A stretch of DNA of 64,000 nt from Buddleja alternifolia (lineage: Eukaryota; Streptophyta; Magnoliopsida; Lamiales; Scrophulariaceae). The notes under the pieces are model-generated. The model did no database searches and had not been told where the DNA came from. It saw only the letters and a program-made list of their open reading frames with translations. Below are positions 31,871 to 43,440 of the stretch, in pieces. Each line of letters begins with the position of its first letter. Position 1 is the stretch's first letter. The translations under genes were made by a program, and so were the position numbers. The stretch spans positions 20,140,569 through 20,204,568 of the forward strand of contig CM033395.1 in assembly GCA_019426215.1 (NCBI GenBank). The letters are read 5' to 3'.

Positions 31871-32853
31871 CCGCTACACTATGCCCGCTACCAACATTGC
31901 ATCACTTCTCTGTCCTCCAGCTTCTTACTTCTTTCCAACTCCTGATTCAAAACACATATGTGAGCACTAGCTCCAGAGTTAGAAAGAAAAATATAGTAAT
32001 AGAACAATTTCTTTCCAAAACATTAAGTTCTATACCTGAAGCAACCTCCGCTTTCAGCTTGGGATAGTCGCGCTTCCAATGGGACAGTCACGGCAGTGAA
32101 GACATGTCTGTCTTCTTTGCACCTCTCTCTTTGAACCCTTTTCCCAAAGGTACCTTGCCTTTTCCTATGTCACTCGAAGCCTTTGACACTCCCAGTTGTT
32201 TTTTGCTTTTAAATTTCCTTTTCCTAAAGGGCTTGGATGCCCCAGTGGAAATGGCCAAAGCAACTTCCTTCCCCTTGGGCTTCATCTGTCCTTGAGCTTG
32301 TTCATCGGCCCAACCAATGTGCACTCAATGTAATTCATATTGAAGTTCACAATAAATTGCAATAAGGATTTGGGGAGCGACGGAAGAATGAGGTCTATCT
32401 GAAGGTGGAGATCCACGGTAAAGTCGAGAGCTTCCAATCTCTCGATCATGGAAATCAATTTTAAGAAGTGGGTTCCCGCACCTTCTCCTTCGCCCATTCA
32501 TGCTCCGAAAATCTCTCTTGATATATGTGTCATATCAAGCAGTCCTGCTATGCTCTCCATACAACTCCTTGAGATGTAGCAATATTGACCTGGCATCATC
32601 CATGTTTTCATGGGATCGCTGCAATTCATTATTCATGGAGCCGAGCATCTAACCTTCCTTTAACACGGGTGTTATAGTTATCATGCGCATCCTCATCGTC
32701 ATCATCACCAGGGACAGGACGACGGTCCGCCTTGAGCACCTATCCTAGTGACTCTAAACTAAGGACAATCCTTAAGTTTCTGAGCCAGCCAGCAAAGTTT
32801 GGTCCATTGAGGACATTCTTTTCAATTAGAACTGATAGTGGGTTATTAACCAT
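31871..32853 (-). pseudogene. copia gag and protease start
   Basis: The ATG is at 32853: MVNNPLSVLIEKNVLNGPNF, AGWLRNLRIVLSLESLG then a stop. Later parts: MGEGEGAGTHFLKLISMIER, LEALDFTVDLHLQIDLILPS, FIVNFNMNYIECTLVGPMN, KGKEVALAISTGASKPF, a basic stretch, and a decayed CCHC region (DMSSLP frameshift at about 32095; HWKRDYPKLKAE follows with the last Cys as Tyr). The protease site reads SNSGASAHIC, where the catalytic Asp codon is Asn. This is the most complete gag in the window, but it is interrupted several times. Confidence 0.88.
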
Positions 32854-33110
32854 TTTGAGAGAGATAGATATTTAATTGCTGAAAATAAACCAAGATTTTA
32901 TTAGATGATTATGTTGTACCCAAGCAAAATCAGGACTTTAATTCTACTTGGCTCCCACTACATTTTTCGAACCATTGCACTCCCACTACAATGAACAAAA
33001 ATCTCGTTGGATAGATTTCGTAGTGAGTGATTTAGTTCTTAAAAAAATTTAATGAGTTGCAATATGTTTCGACATATGGCTTGTTGAAATCTTTGAAGTG
33101 GCGTTCCACG
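32854..33110 (-). mobile_element. copia leader (gag-proximal part)
   Basis: Same leader block as 23224-23480, with gtgggagccaagtagaat and the adjacent gtgcaatggttcg. It ends at the same fusion point with integrase (ttccacg/tattcttatg). Confidence 0.8.
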
Positions 33111-33825
33111 TATTCTTATGTACTTGAGACTAGGCTTCCTTCCACGCCAAATCTTGTATGGTGTGGTGGGAACAAATTTCGAGGGACATTTGTTTAGAAT
33201 ATGCGCAGCTGTAAGCAATGCATGTCCCCTCAAAGAAATGGGTAATCTGTGTAGCTAAGCATAGAACATATCATGTCCTATGTACGATTCAGTCGTTCTA
33301 CTGCCCCATTTAACCGTGGACTTGTAAACTCATCAAACTCGACACTTATGTATTTGCGACCTCGATCAGATCGAAGTGTCTTATAATATGTCCAATTTAT
33401 TTTTCAATTAAAGCTTTGAATTCCTTGAACCATTCAAGTGCTTCTGACTTATACTTCATCAGATAAACTAGACCATACCTTGAATGGCCATTTGTGAAGG
33501 CTATGAATTACTGAAAACTTCCAATGGCCGCATCGTTGAAGGGCCCACATACGTCAGTGTGAATCAATCTTAAAACTTCATTAGCCCTTTGGAAATGCCC
33601 TAAGAATGGTGGCCGAGTCATCTTGACTTTAAGACAAGATTCACAAGTACAATATAGGTCAGAACCAACTAACTCATGAATTTTAAATTCACTGTCATGT
33701 CCCAGTCTTAGGTGCCATTTGTGTTTTTAGTATATTATTTCAGTACATTGATTTTGGACATTTAGATTAATATAGACCATTAATTAAAGATGCAGAGCCA
33801 ACTTATTTCCAAAATAAATATCCCA
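33111..33825 (-). pseudogene. copia pre-integrase and integrase, fused to leader
   Basis: Minus strand: LRLGHDSEFKIHELVGSDLY, CESCLKVKMTRPPF, GHFQRANEVLRLIHTDVCGP, SFQ.FIAFTNGHSRYGLVYL, MKYKSEALEWFKEF, DRGRKYISVEFDEFTSPR, ERLNRT-like, RGHALLTAAHILNKCPSKFV, PTTPYKIWRGRKPSLKYIRI. It has more of the integrase than any other minus copy. It runs from the HHCC region through the DDE core (HTDVCGP and LRSDRG Asp blocks) to the C-terminal PYKIW block. Then it passes directly into the leader of the gag copy below it. The upstream end breaks at aaaataaatatc (33825). Confidence 0.85.
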
Positions 33826-35590
33826 TCTTTTATTCCTCATAAGTTTAATATTTTCTCAGGAGGGAATTAACAGTTCTATAGGTCTCATCAGATTAATAAT
33901 TATCTTGTCTAGGCTATCTATCCTATGCATGCATTTCAAACACATAACATAACAAACAAGATAGATAAAATAAACATCTACAAAGCGAGTAAATAAGGAT
34001 AAACCACCTTGAGCCCTAACGTATGCAACCCATTGAGCCAAAGTGGGTCCACTTCTAGGAATTTTAAAAAACAGCTAATCCTATTACAAGGGATTCACCA
34101 CAGCTTATAGATCTTCAATTTGGCCTCCATCTTCATTCTTCATCTTTGATTAAAACTATAATCTAATTATGTCTAATCTAATGACAGAGTATTAAAGGAG
34201 CCAAACCAACTATTTTTACAACTCTAGATTACATACAAACAAAACTAGACGCATAACCTAGGCTTGTGGTTCATCCATTATCACATAAATCATTTCAAGC
34301 ACACATATAAATGCAATAAATTAAATTTACCAATTAAATTTACCCATTCATCATCTAAATGAAAATTGCAATTTATTGGGATAAATTTGGATTTTCCATA
34401 AAATTATTTTTCAAGATCCAAAAATTATCATTTTCCAAAAATATAGTTTTAGACCAAAAGTAATTTCCATCTTCCAAAAAATTCAATTTTCAAAAAATTA
34501 TTTCCCAAGGTTCTAAAATAATAATTTCCGAAATTATATAATTTCCAAACCAAAAATAATTACCTTATTTCCAAAATCTAATTTTAGAAATAATAATTTT
34601 ACAAAAACTAATTTTCTGAAAAATCAAGAAATGAGCTAGGATCGAGACTCCTAACTCTCGATCTACCACCGTGTGTGGTTGTGGCTACGCCACCACGGCG
34701 ATACCACGTCAAAATAGCCCGTAAATATTATGGCTGCTATTGTCCACGAAAGCTGCTGGAAATATTCTCCTCCAAGGAAATATCTCAAGTATCATCAGCA
34801 TGATGATACTGCATGTACATGGTGGAAACGGGACTTCTGGAGGATTACAATTCCAAATTGCCATTATCTTTTCAAAGAAAAATTTTATGCCCATCCACAC
34901 ATAAAAGCACGGTTGATTTGGCCAATTAAAGAAAAACAAGTTTTCTTCAATTTCACAAAACACCAACCACGCCTACAGAATACTTACATGTGCTCGAATG
35001 GATTTCATGAAAATATTCTCAACCACCAACACTCCTTAGTCAACTAGGAAAACATTATATTAAAGGTTGACCGAGATAATTGGTTATCAAATCCAGTTGA
35101 TATACCGCCTCACTCCTTAGCATACATGGCTTCTATGTTGCTGTTTTGTACCAAGTGCAATTCCAAGTTGCAGTTTACGTACAACAATCAAAGCAAACAT
35201 AAAGATGGAAGTTTGCAATTCTAAATTGCATTAGATTAATATTAATCATCTTTACAACTAATGTATAAATAATGGATTAACATTAATAGGATTCTAAATC
35301 CACACTTCCACATGTGCACAGCCATTAACTTATGTATGTTTTGACTCGAAGTCAAAGTGGGACTCTAAATCAAACCATAATGGGAATTCCAAATTCCAAT
35401 CACACACACAATGAAACACGGCGGCATATGGTTACTGTGCATGCATATTATGCATTGAAATCGTGAAATTCTAAATGCAATTCTCGTTCACTTTATATGT
35501 ATAATATATATTATCCCCTTTTCTTTTCTTGATACCAAATTTCATTATGATTTAAAATTCAATAAGACCAAAAATCAAAACAATCAAATC
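33826..35590. other. Unassigned AT-rich DNA, no gene recognised
   Basis: No domain is recognisable in six frames; the longest plus frame (105 codons, 34730-35047) has no family match that I know. 34390-34625 is built from repeats of the type aatttccaaaa. 34640-34710 is a GC-richer patch (accaccgtgtgtggttgtgg). Between 34845 and 35480 a short palindrome close to gcaattccaaattgc occurs about five times. The region may be an old, unrecognised LTR. Confidence 0.4.
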
Positions 35591-36705
35591 CCAATCACGT
35601 TGAAGATGTCTTGTGATATCAAGTTCGTCATAAGAGTAGTTAGACTCAATTCACCCATTAGTGGAGTCAACCTCGAAGTGCAGCTTGGTAAACAAGTAGC
35701 AGTCTTAACTGATTTGCAAAATTGGTAGCCGTCATGAATGAGTGAGGTCAAATTTTTTTGATCAAAGCAATAGAGTTTACTAGTGTACGACACAAGAGTA
35801 ATTTTATTGACCTCGACTCATTCTGTACTTAAGCATATAGTCAAGTACTGTGAGTTCGACTGTACCGTGACTCTCACTTGACTAAGATATAAGAATAAAA
35901 GGTTTATACTCGTACGGTATTCGCAATAGTAAAGATTTGGAATGATCCTCATTATTCGTTCTCAATTGGGTTACGATGTGAGCCACAAGACTGGCTAAAT
36001 GGTGTCACATCCTTCTGGTTTCCTCCCAATTGATTTTTGAGACGAACCTAAAGAAAGTTGCACGTAAAAGGAATTGCAAAGGAAAAAATGGTTTTTTTAC
36101 TAAAAGAGGTTTTCGGTATTTGATATCGATTAAATATTAATTAATTAATTTGTCATTTGATGATCTAATTAATTAATTAGTAAAATAATTAATTTCTTGG
36201 AGGAATTAATTAGATTTTAATTGATTCATTTATTTTATTAATTATTGGATAAATATAATAAATAGAATTGAATTAAAATTGGAATCAAGTGGTGCAATAG
36301 CCCGAAGGCTAGCACATGGTCAAAGTGGGCATTCATAACTTGGTTGCCAAGGTTTTTGTAACTCTTGAGTAGTGTACTTATATACGAAGAGAGTTAAAAA
36401 CCCTAGCCTCCTTTTTTTTTAAAAAAAAAAAAAAAGAACTCTGTCATAAAGTCTCTCCCCCGCATCCTCTCTGTAGCTGTCACCCACTAAGGGAAGAAGG
36501 AAGCGGATTTTTGTTTTGGAGTTCAGCGTGAAGCTTTAGAGGCAGCGATAGATTTGCTGCTCGAGTCAGATTTTTTTGAAAAGACGCATTATAAGGAAGA
36601 ACACATAAAGTATTTCTTCCTCTAAGTTTGAATATGGAAAATCAGAGATGACCACGAATTGGGATTTTAATTTCTCCCGCTGCTTTTTTATATCGTTTCT
36701 CAATA
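35591..36705 (+). mobile_element. Ty1/copia (Angela-like) LTR, plus, 5'-truncated
   Basis: It begins inside the family at about cacgttgaagatgtcttgtg and runs to cgtttctcaatag. A primer site follows at once, so this is the 5' LTR of the plus element. Shared blocks with 1966-3283: gagtagttagactcaattc, ctcgaagtgcag-type, accgtgactctcacttgac, AT-rich 36130-36260, and tctcccgctgc at the end. The TGTTAG start and about 500 bp are missing. Confidence 0.85.
36351..36402 (+). promoter_or_regulatory. Imperfect hairpin enclosing a TATA-like core
   Basis: ggtttttgtaactctt (36351-36366) pairs with aagagagttaaaaacc (36387-36402), leaving a loop that contains cttatatacg. Same arrangement as at 2893, 8125 and 60545, with unrelated arm sequence. 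Confidence 0.45.
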
Positions 36706-36706
36706 G

Positions 36707-36721
36707 TGGTATCAGAGCCAA
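36707..36721 (+). other. Primer binding site (initiator-Met tRNA)
   Basis: tggtatcagagccaa follows the LTR end directly; a perfect TGGTATCAGAGCC core. Confidence 0.95.
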
Positions 36722-38642
36722 TCGCTAAAACCCATATTCAACGTATTTGAGCTTTATGTGCTTATGTTTTTTCGTATTATATAGCATGTGAAAATATAAA
36801 AAATAGTATGTTGTTATTCAAGCATGATTTTAAGTTTTTGCATTTATATTTTCATGGTGTTTTGTGAATATGAAATTGCTGAAGAACCGAGAAAAAATGA
36901 AGAAAAGCCCCGACGCACGCATGCGTAGCGTGCACACAGCCTGCGGCTATCGCCCAACGCGCAGGAATTGCACGCATGACCAGGCCAGGTAGCCTGGCCG
37001 CGACGGGTGCCCAGGCAACCCAATGTTGGGCATCGGGCCGCCTAGGCACCACACGCCGTGTGGCCTGGCCATCGGGTGGGCTTGGCCAACCCGTGCGCTG
37101 GGTGGACGGGCCGATTCATCGGGTCGGGCCCAATGAAAGACTTGGCGGGTTGCTGTGCACGGACCTAATTTTTTGTATTTGGGTTTTGGGCTATTTTGAG
37201 TAATTGGGTTGGTCAAAAGGATGATGACCCAAATTTAATTAAATAAGCCCGAAACTAGTTTTATTAAAAAAATTAGAACTTTGATAAATTGATTATGGGT
37301 TAAATTTATTAAATCTTAGTGGGCCAAATGGATGGTGAGTTGGTTTTGATGAAATCGAGCCCATATAGTATTTATTGAAATAAAAATATTTAAATTTGAA
37401 TTAATTAATTATTTTTCTTGGAGAATTATGATTAATTATTTATTTGAATAATAGTTTATTTTCTTCCTAAAAGAGTGGCTTCAAATGATGACAGTGAATG
37501 AGAATTTTAATATTTATATATTAGTTAGTTGGACTAATTATTTTAATCAAATGTAGACATATTAAATTTGGAATTTAAATATGTCTAAGTCATTTAGTTA
37601 TGCTATTTGATTTTGATTAAAATGTTGAATATATGAAATATTAAAATTAAACAAGACATTAATTAGTTGGACTAATTAAAATTAGATAATCATCATGTAT
37701 TACTTTAATGCGAGCATGTATTATGTGATGGTGACACCTTCCATGGACTTAGGCTTTTGGTTTGTATTTTATTTTTATGGGTCGTAAGGGCCGTTTTGAG
37801 CCCATTTTTATTTTAATAGATTTTTTGTATAGGATGCTTAAAAGTTTTTGAAGATGGTGGATACTTGGAGACCTAGGAAGATTAGATTAGTTTTCCTTCG
37901 CCTATTATTTTTTATTTGATGATCCATTGGCTTGGATCCTCTAGAAAAGTCCATGGTTGTGTGAGTTGTTAGCTTTTTAAGAATTGCTAAAAGCATGTTA
38001 TATTAGTTGTATATATCATAAATGTTCCTGCGCTTTATAAATTGGTAAATGTGCAAAGTGAGATCAAATTTATTTTGAAAAACACAATTCTCCCAAATTA
38101 AACAATACTAAGTTAGTAAAGGGCACTAGGTGTCCTCTCCCTCCACTAAATTTAATAGAATTTAAAATTATGTCTAATGTTGGCATCGTCCCAGTAAGTG
38201 GGGGTCATATAATTAGATATGATTTAAAATTTTATAAAGTGCATTTGATGTCTTAATCTAAACATATTTCACCCCAAATATCATCAAACGGTTGCAAGGT
38301 GAAATTCAAATGTTATATTAAAAAGAGTTAGTGGGAATAAATTTAAATAGTCCAAATACCTATTAAGTTAGATTGATGTTAGACATCACTTTAATTGATT
38401 AGTGGATTAAATATCATTAAAGGGTTACCATCCACTAAATCAATTAAAGAAATCAATCTCCACTACGAAGTAATGAACAATGATCACTTTGAATTTCTAC
38501 AGTGGGAGTGTAGATCTCGAAAAATGTAGTGGGAGCCAAGTTTAAATATAAGTCCTTGATCTAACTTAGAAAATTTTAATTACATGCATCTAATTCAATC
38601 TGGTTTATTTTTCTGCAGTTGTTAAATTATATCTCTCTCACA
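36722..38642 (+). mobile_element. Long untranslated leader of the plus copia element
   Basis: About 1.9 kb between primer site and gag, as in BARE/Angela elements. 36900-37190 is strongly GC-rich, unlike everything around it, with gcatgcgtagcg, ggcctggccatcgggtggg and other short inverted motifs. 37200-38450 is AT-rich. The gag-proximal part (38480-38640) has the gtgggagtgtagatctcg and gtgggagccaagtt blocks shared with minus copies. ORFs are short; none is convincing. Confidence 0.82.
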
Positions 38643-39480
38643 ATGTCAATCAAACCTCTATCTAATCCACTCGAAAACAACATTCTTATTCAACCTACTA
38701 CATAGAGTGGCTCACAAAACTGAGAATGGTTCTTAGGAGTGAATCCGTTGAATATGTGTTAGAAGTTGGTCGTTCACCCAATCCTAGAAGATATGAGGAC
38801 GAGAAGGTCCATATGGCTCGTTGGGCAATATTGGTGTTGTGACAACCATTGGCCCTAAGGGTGTATATTCTGGGCTCGATGTGCATTGAACTACAGAGAT
38901 CTCATGAGAAGATGGATAATATAAGAGACATAATCCTTCACTTGGATGAGCTGTTTGGAGAAAAGGGCGGTAGGACCGCGAGATATTTTATATCAAGAGA
39001 ACTCGTCAAAACTAAGATGACTGAAAATGAGGATGTTGGAGAACATGTGGTGAAGATGATGACCATGATAGAGAAACTAAGATCTTTAGATTTCTAAATG
39101 GATTTTCATCTTCAAGTTGACCTCATTTTGTAATCCCTCCCCGATTCTTTCGATTACTTTGTCATTAATTTGGATTTGAATGATATTGAGTGTTCATTAG
39201 TTAGACCAATGAATAAGCTCAAAATTGCTCAAAAACAAATGAAGGCAGATAGATGGATAATCGATATGCTATCCCCGTTTCCACGACATTGGATGTTCAG
39301 AAAAATAGGGAAGGCAAATGAAATCTGGGAGCATCCAAAAGATCTCAAAAGAATTTGAAGCAAAGCAAGAGCAAAAGGCCAAAGCATAAGGACAAATGCC
39401 TACTCTGCGGTGAGCCGGGCCATTGGATGAGAACTGTCCATATAGAGTCCGAGGCACACAAGGTATGGGAACCTTACGTT
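38643..39480 (+). pseudogene. copia gag, decayed
   Basis: ATG at 38643 (MSIKPLSNPLENN), with a stop 21 codons later. Other frames give WFLGVNP-type, VYILGSMCIELQRSHEKMDN, IRDIILHLDELFGEKGGRTA, YFISRELVKTKMTENEDVGE, HVVKMMTMIEKLRSLDF, then LDLNDIECSLVRPMNKLKIA, and the zinc-knuckle reading KCLLCGEPGHWMRTVHIE in which the last Cys is lost. Order and spacing equal the minus copies. It decays faster than those, with at least four frame changes. Confidence 0.82.
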
Positions 39481-40080
39481 TTTTAAACTAACTGTTGTAT
39501 GACCGTTTTTTCCACTTCGTGGCTTCTTGATTCGGTTGCTAGTGCTCACATTTTTTGTGTGGATCAGGACCTGAACCAAGGAAGGAAGCTAGGCCGTCAT
39601 AGTGTAGATCAAATTAGGCAGTAGGTAGAGCATCGCAATTACTGGAATTGGATCTACCTCGATACTTTTAATTTCTGGACATTTATTAGTTTTGAATAAT
39701 GTTTTGGTTTTGCCCAAGGGGCTTAAGAACATTGTTTCAATTCCTGTTTTAGTTAACAATGGTTATACTTTTCATTTTACTAATAAGCAGTGCGACATTT
39801 ATTGTGATAATAAAATAGTAGGCTCTAGTTACTGTAAATGGATTGTATTACCTTAATGTCCAGAATGCGTGTGTTGTTAATGCTATAACTAGGAAACGTG
39901 GTAGACAAGATACCAACCATAGACTAATATGGCATCTTAGACTTGGTCATGACGGTACGGTGCACATAAGATTCACAAAATGGAAAAAGATGGGCTTAGG
40001 CCCACTGGGATCAAATCCTACTTGTGAATCTTGTCGTAGGCAAGATAGCCAGATCTCCCTTCATCGGGACTTTTGAAAGA
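39481..40080 (+). pseudogene. copia protease and pre-integrase, decayed
   Basis: WLLDSVASAHIFCVDQDL at about 39523 is the protease active-site region with the Gly of DSGAS changed to Val. Then FLILNNVLVLPKGLKNIVSI, PVLVNNGYTFHF, and pre-integrase MYYLNVQNACVVNAITR, LIWHLRLGHDGTVHIRFTKW, GLGPLGSNPTCESCRRQ. The HHCC ligands H, H, C and C are visible. Confidence 0.83.
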
Positions 40081-40655
40081 GGCACATAAGTTTTAGGATT
40101 GGTGCATACCGAGGTTTGTGCGCCATTCAGTGAAATGGCTCGTGAAGGTTTCTACTACTTCATCACATTCACTGATGACCATTCAAGGTATGGTCTTGTT
40201 TATCTGATGAAGTATAAGTCTGAATCAATTGAAAAGTTCAAAAAATTCAAGGCTTTAGTGGAAAAGCAAACTGGGCAACATATAAAAACTCTCCGGTCAG
40301 ATCGAGGAGGAGAATATATGAGTGTCGAGTTTGACGAATACCTCAGAGAAAATGGCATTGTACTGCAACTCACACCACCAGCGACACCACAATTAAATGG
40401 GGTAGCTGAACGAAGGAATCGTATCTTGTTAGACATGGTTCGATCCATGTTCTGCTATACTGACTTACCCATTTCACTTTGCGGTCACGTGATCCTTACA
40501 GCAAGTACACATTTTAAATAGATGTCCCCCCAAGTCCGTATCTAAAACTCCATATGAGATATAGAGAAATAGAAAACCAAGTCTAAATCACATAAAGAAT
40601 TGAGGATGTCCAGCTTATGTTAAAAAGACAAAAGTGGAAAAACTGGAGGCTAGAT
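40081..40655 (+). pseudogene. copia integrase core, 3'-truncated
   Basis: A 140-codon open stretch from 40099: MVHTEVCAPFSEMAREGFYY, FITFTDDHSRYGLVYLMKYK, IEKFKKFKALVEKQTGQHIK, TLRSDRGGEYMSVEFDEYLR, NGIVLQLTPPATPQLNGVAE, RRNRILLDMVRSMFCYTDLP. TLRSDRGGEY holds the second core Asp and NGVAERRNR the Glu. The first Asp (HTDV) is Glu (HTEV). After about 40520 the frame decays, and a Ty3 LTR begins at 40656, so RT and RNase H are lost. Confidence 0.88.
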
Positions 40656-40884
40656 GTAATGCCCATACATTTATTTTAGTAGTAAGTTTGATTATTTTTA
40701 CCTTTAGATATTTGAGTTCGAAAATTGAGTACAATTAATTTATCATCATCTTCGTTTTATTAACTATGTTGATATTGAGTTTCCAAACCCTGAAAATTGT
40801 CATGAAAAGTTAATTCAGATGTAATTGAAAATAATTTAATATTCCGGAACTAAATTGCTTTTATTATTTATGGACTAAACTAGG

Positions 40885-41115
40885 GGTGGAAAAATGGTTT
40901 TGGACCCTTGGGTCCAACCTAACCCAATAGGTTTTGACGGTGGGGTTGGGTCCAACGAATTTTTTATTGGGTAGACTTGGGTTGGGTTCTATTGGGTTCA
41001 AAAAAAATTTGGGTCCATCCTGGGTCCATTATGGGTCCAACTTGGGGACCATGAGTCCATCTTGGTCCTAAATGGGTCCAAATTGGTTCAACATGTAAAA
41101 ATTATTTTTTAAAAA
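40885..41115 (+). mobile_element. hAT-like terminal fragment with GGGTCCA repeats
   Basis: It starts taggggtggaaaaatgg exactly where the two LTRs diverge; (C/T)AGGGGTG-type ends are usual for plant hAT elements. Inside, gggtcca or its complement-like ttgggtc recurs more than ten times. No matching inverted end or 8-bp duplication is found on the far side, so it is a one-ended fragment. Confidence 0.5.
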
Positions 41116-42548
41116 AACTTATAAATAATTCTAATATCAATAACATACATATTTACACACACTACACACATTTTCATACACTACACATATTTTCACATAC
41201 ACTACACACCTTTTCACACACTACACATATTTTCAGATATTTTACACACGCTACACATGTTTTCACACACTACACAAATTTTTACACACACTTCATACAT
41301 TTTCACACACTACACATATTTTACGCACGCTACACAAATTTTCACATACACTACATACATTTTCACACATTACATATATTTTTACACATTTTACACACAA
41401 TATAATTTCACACACACTACACATATTTTCACACTTACATCACACATTTTACACATACTTTACATACGTTACACATATTTTCACACACATTTCTTCTCAT
41501 ATTTTACACACTACATAGATTTTCACACACTACAAATATTTTCACAAACACTACACACATTTTTCACACACTACACATATTTTTAGACACAGTACACACA
41601 TTTTCACACACTACGCATATTTCATATACACTACACACATTTTCACATACTACACATATTTTCATACATTTTCACGCACACTACACATATTTTACACACA
41701 CTGTACATATTTTCACATCTACATCACACATTTTACACATACTTTACACACACCACATATTTTTACACAAATATCATATATTTTACACACACTACACATA
41801 TTTTCACACACAGATCACATATTTTACACACATTACACATATTTTCACACACTATACATACTTTCACGCACATTACATACATTTTCACACACCATACATA
41901 TTTTACACACACTACACATATTTTCTACACACACTACACATATTTCCACATACACGACACATTTTACACATACTACACATATTTTCACACAACACACATA
42001 TTTTCTCATATTTTACACACACTACACATATTTTCACAAAAACTACACACATTTTCACACACCACACATTTTCACATACACTACCCACATTTTCACACAC
42101 TACATATATTTTCGTACATTTTAACACACACTACACACATTTTACACACACTACACATATTTTCACACCTACATGACACATTTTACACATACTTTACACA
42201 CACAACATATTTTCACACAAATATCATATATTTTACACACACTACACCTGTTTTCACTACAGATCACATATTTTACACACACTATACATACTTTCACGCA
42301 CACTAAATACATTTTCACACATCACACATATTTTCACTTATTTTACACACACTACACATATTCTTACACACAACACATATTTCCACATAGATGACACACA
42401 TTTTACACATACTACACATATTTTCACACACTTCATTTTACACACATCACACATTTTCATACACACTATACATATTTTCACACACTACACACATTTTCAC
42501 ACACATTATACATATTTTATACACACATCACAAATTTTACACACATAC
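41116..42548 (+). repeat. Degenerate minisatellite, left arm (CA/CT-rich strand)
   Basis: About 1.43 kb of a 19-23-bp unit like ttttcacacactacacatat. The plus strand has almost no G. Open frames through it would code His/Thr/Phe/Tyr-rich repeats (THIFTHYTYF); I treat them as by-products. Confidence 0.92.
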
Positions 42549-43440
42549 AGAAAATGTGTGTAGTGTGTGAAAATGTGTGTAATGTGTGAAAGTGTGTGGT
42601 GTGCGTGAAAAGGTGTGTAGTGTGTGTAAAATGTGTGATGGGTGTTTGAAAATATGTAGTGTGTGTAAAAAAATGTATTGTATGTAAAATATCTGTCGTG
42701 TGTGTGAAAAGATGTGTAGTGTGCAAAATGTGTGAATATATGTATAGTGTGTGTAAAATGTGTGTAAAAAAATGTATTGTATGTAAAATATCTTTCGTGT
42801 GTGTGAAAAGGTATGTAGTGTGTGTAAATGTGTGAAATAATGTGTAGTGTGTGAAAATGTGTGTAGTATGTGTAAAATACGTGATGTGTGTGTGAAAATA
42901 TATGGTGTGTGTGAAAATATGTGTAGTGTGTGTAAAATGTATGAAAATATGTGTAGTGTGTGGAAATGTGTGAAGTGTGTGTGTGAAAATGTGTGTAGAG
43001 TGTGTAAAATATTTAGTGTGTGAAAATGTGTGTAATATGTGAAAATATGTGTAGTGTGTGAAAATGTGTGTAAAATATGTGATGTGTGTGCGAAAATATG
43101 TGTAGTGTGTGTAAAATATGTGTCGTGTGTGTGAAAATGTGTGTAGTGTGTTTAAAATATGTGAAAATTTGTGTAGCATGTGAAAATGTGTGCAGTGTGT
43201 GAAAATATATGTAATGTGTGAAAATGTGTATAAAAGATGTGATGTGTGTGTGAAAATATGTGTAGTGTGTGTTAAAATATGTGTCGTTCATGTAAAAATA
43301 TGTGTAGTGTGTGGTGTGTGTAAAATATGTGGGGTGTGAAAATGTGTGGTGTGTGAAAATGTGTGTAGTGTGTGTAAATATGTGATGTGTGTGTGTGAAA
43401 ATATATTGTGTGTGAAAATGTGTGTAGTGTGTGTGAAAAT
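42549..43440 (-). repeat. Same minisatellite, right arm, inverted
   Basis: About 0.89 kb of gtgtagtgtgtgaaaatgtg units, the reverse complement of the left arm; the plus strand has almost no C. The switch happens within a few bases at acacatacagaaaatgtg, with no spacer. A 220-codon minus frame (42517-43179) is the same low-complexity reading. Confidence 0.92.

Noticed and set aside
36947..37216. 75- and 89-codon frames over the GC-rich leader block
   Set aside because: Both strands are open because of high GC and few stops. The block lies between primer site and gag, where leaders are untranslated.
42517..43179. 220-codon open frame on the minus strand, plus similar frames on both arms (41257, 42173, 43013)
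   Set aside because: The frames come from the near absence of one base in the satellite. The protein would be a low-complexity His/Thr/Phe/Tyr repeat with no domain.
41116..43440. Telomeric or interstitial telomere repeat
   Set aside because: The unit is about 20 bp with CACACTACACA and TTTTCACA words. It does not contain TTTAGGG.
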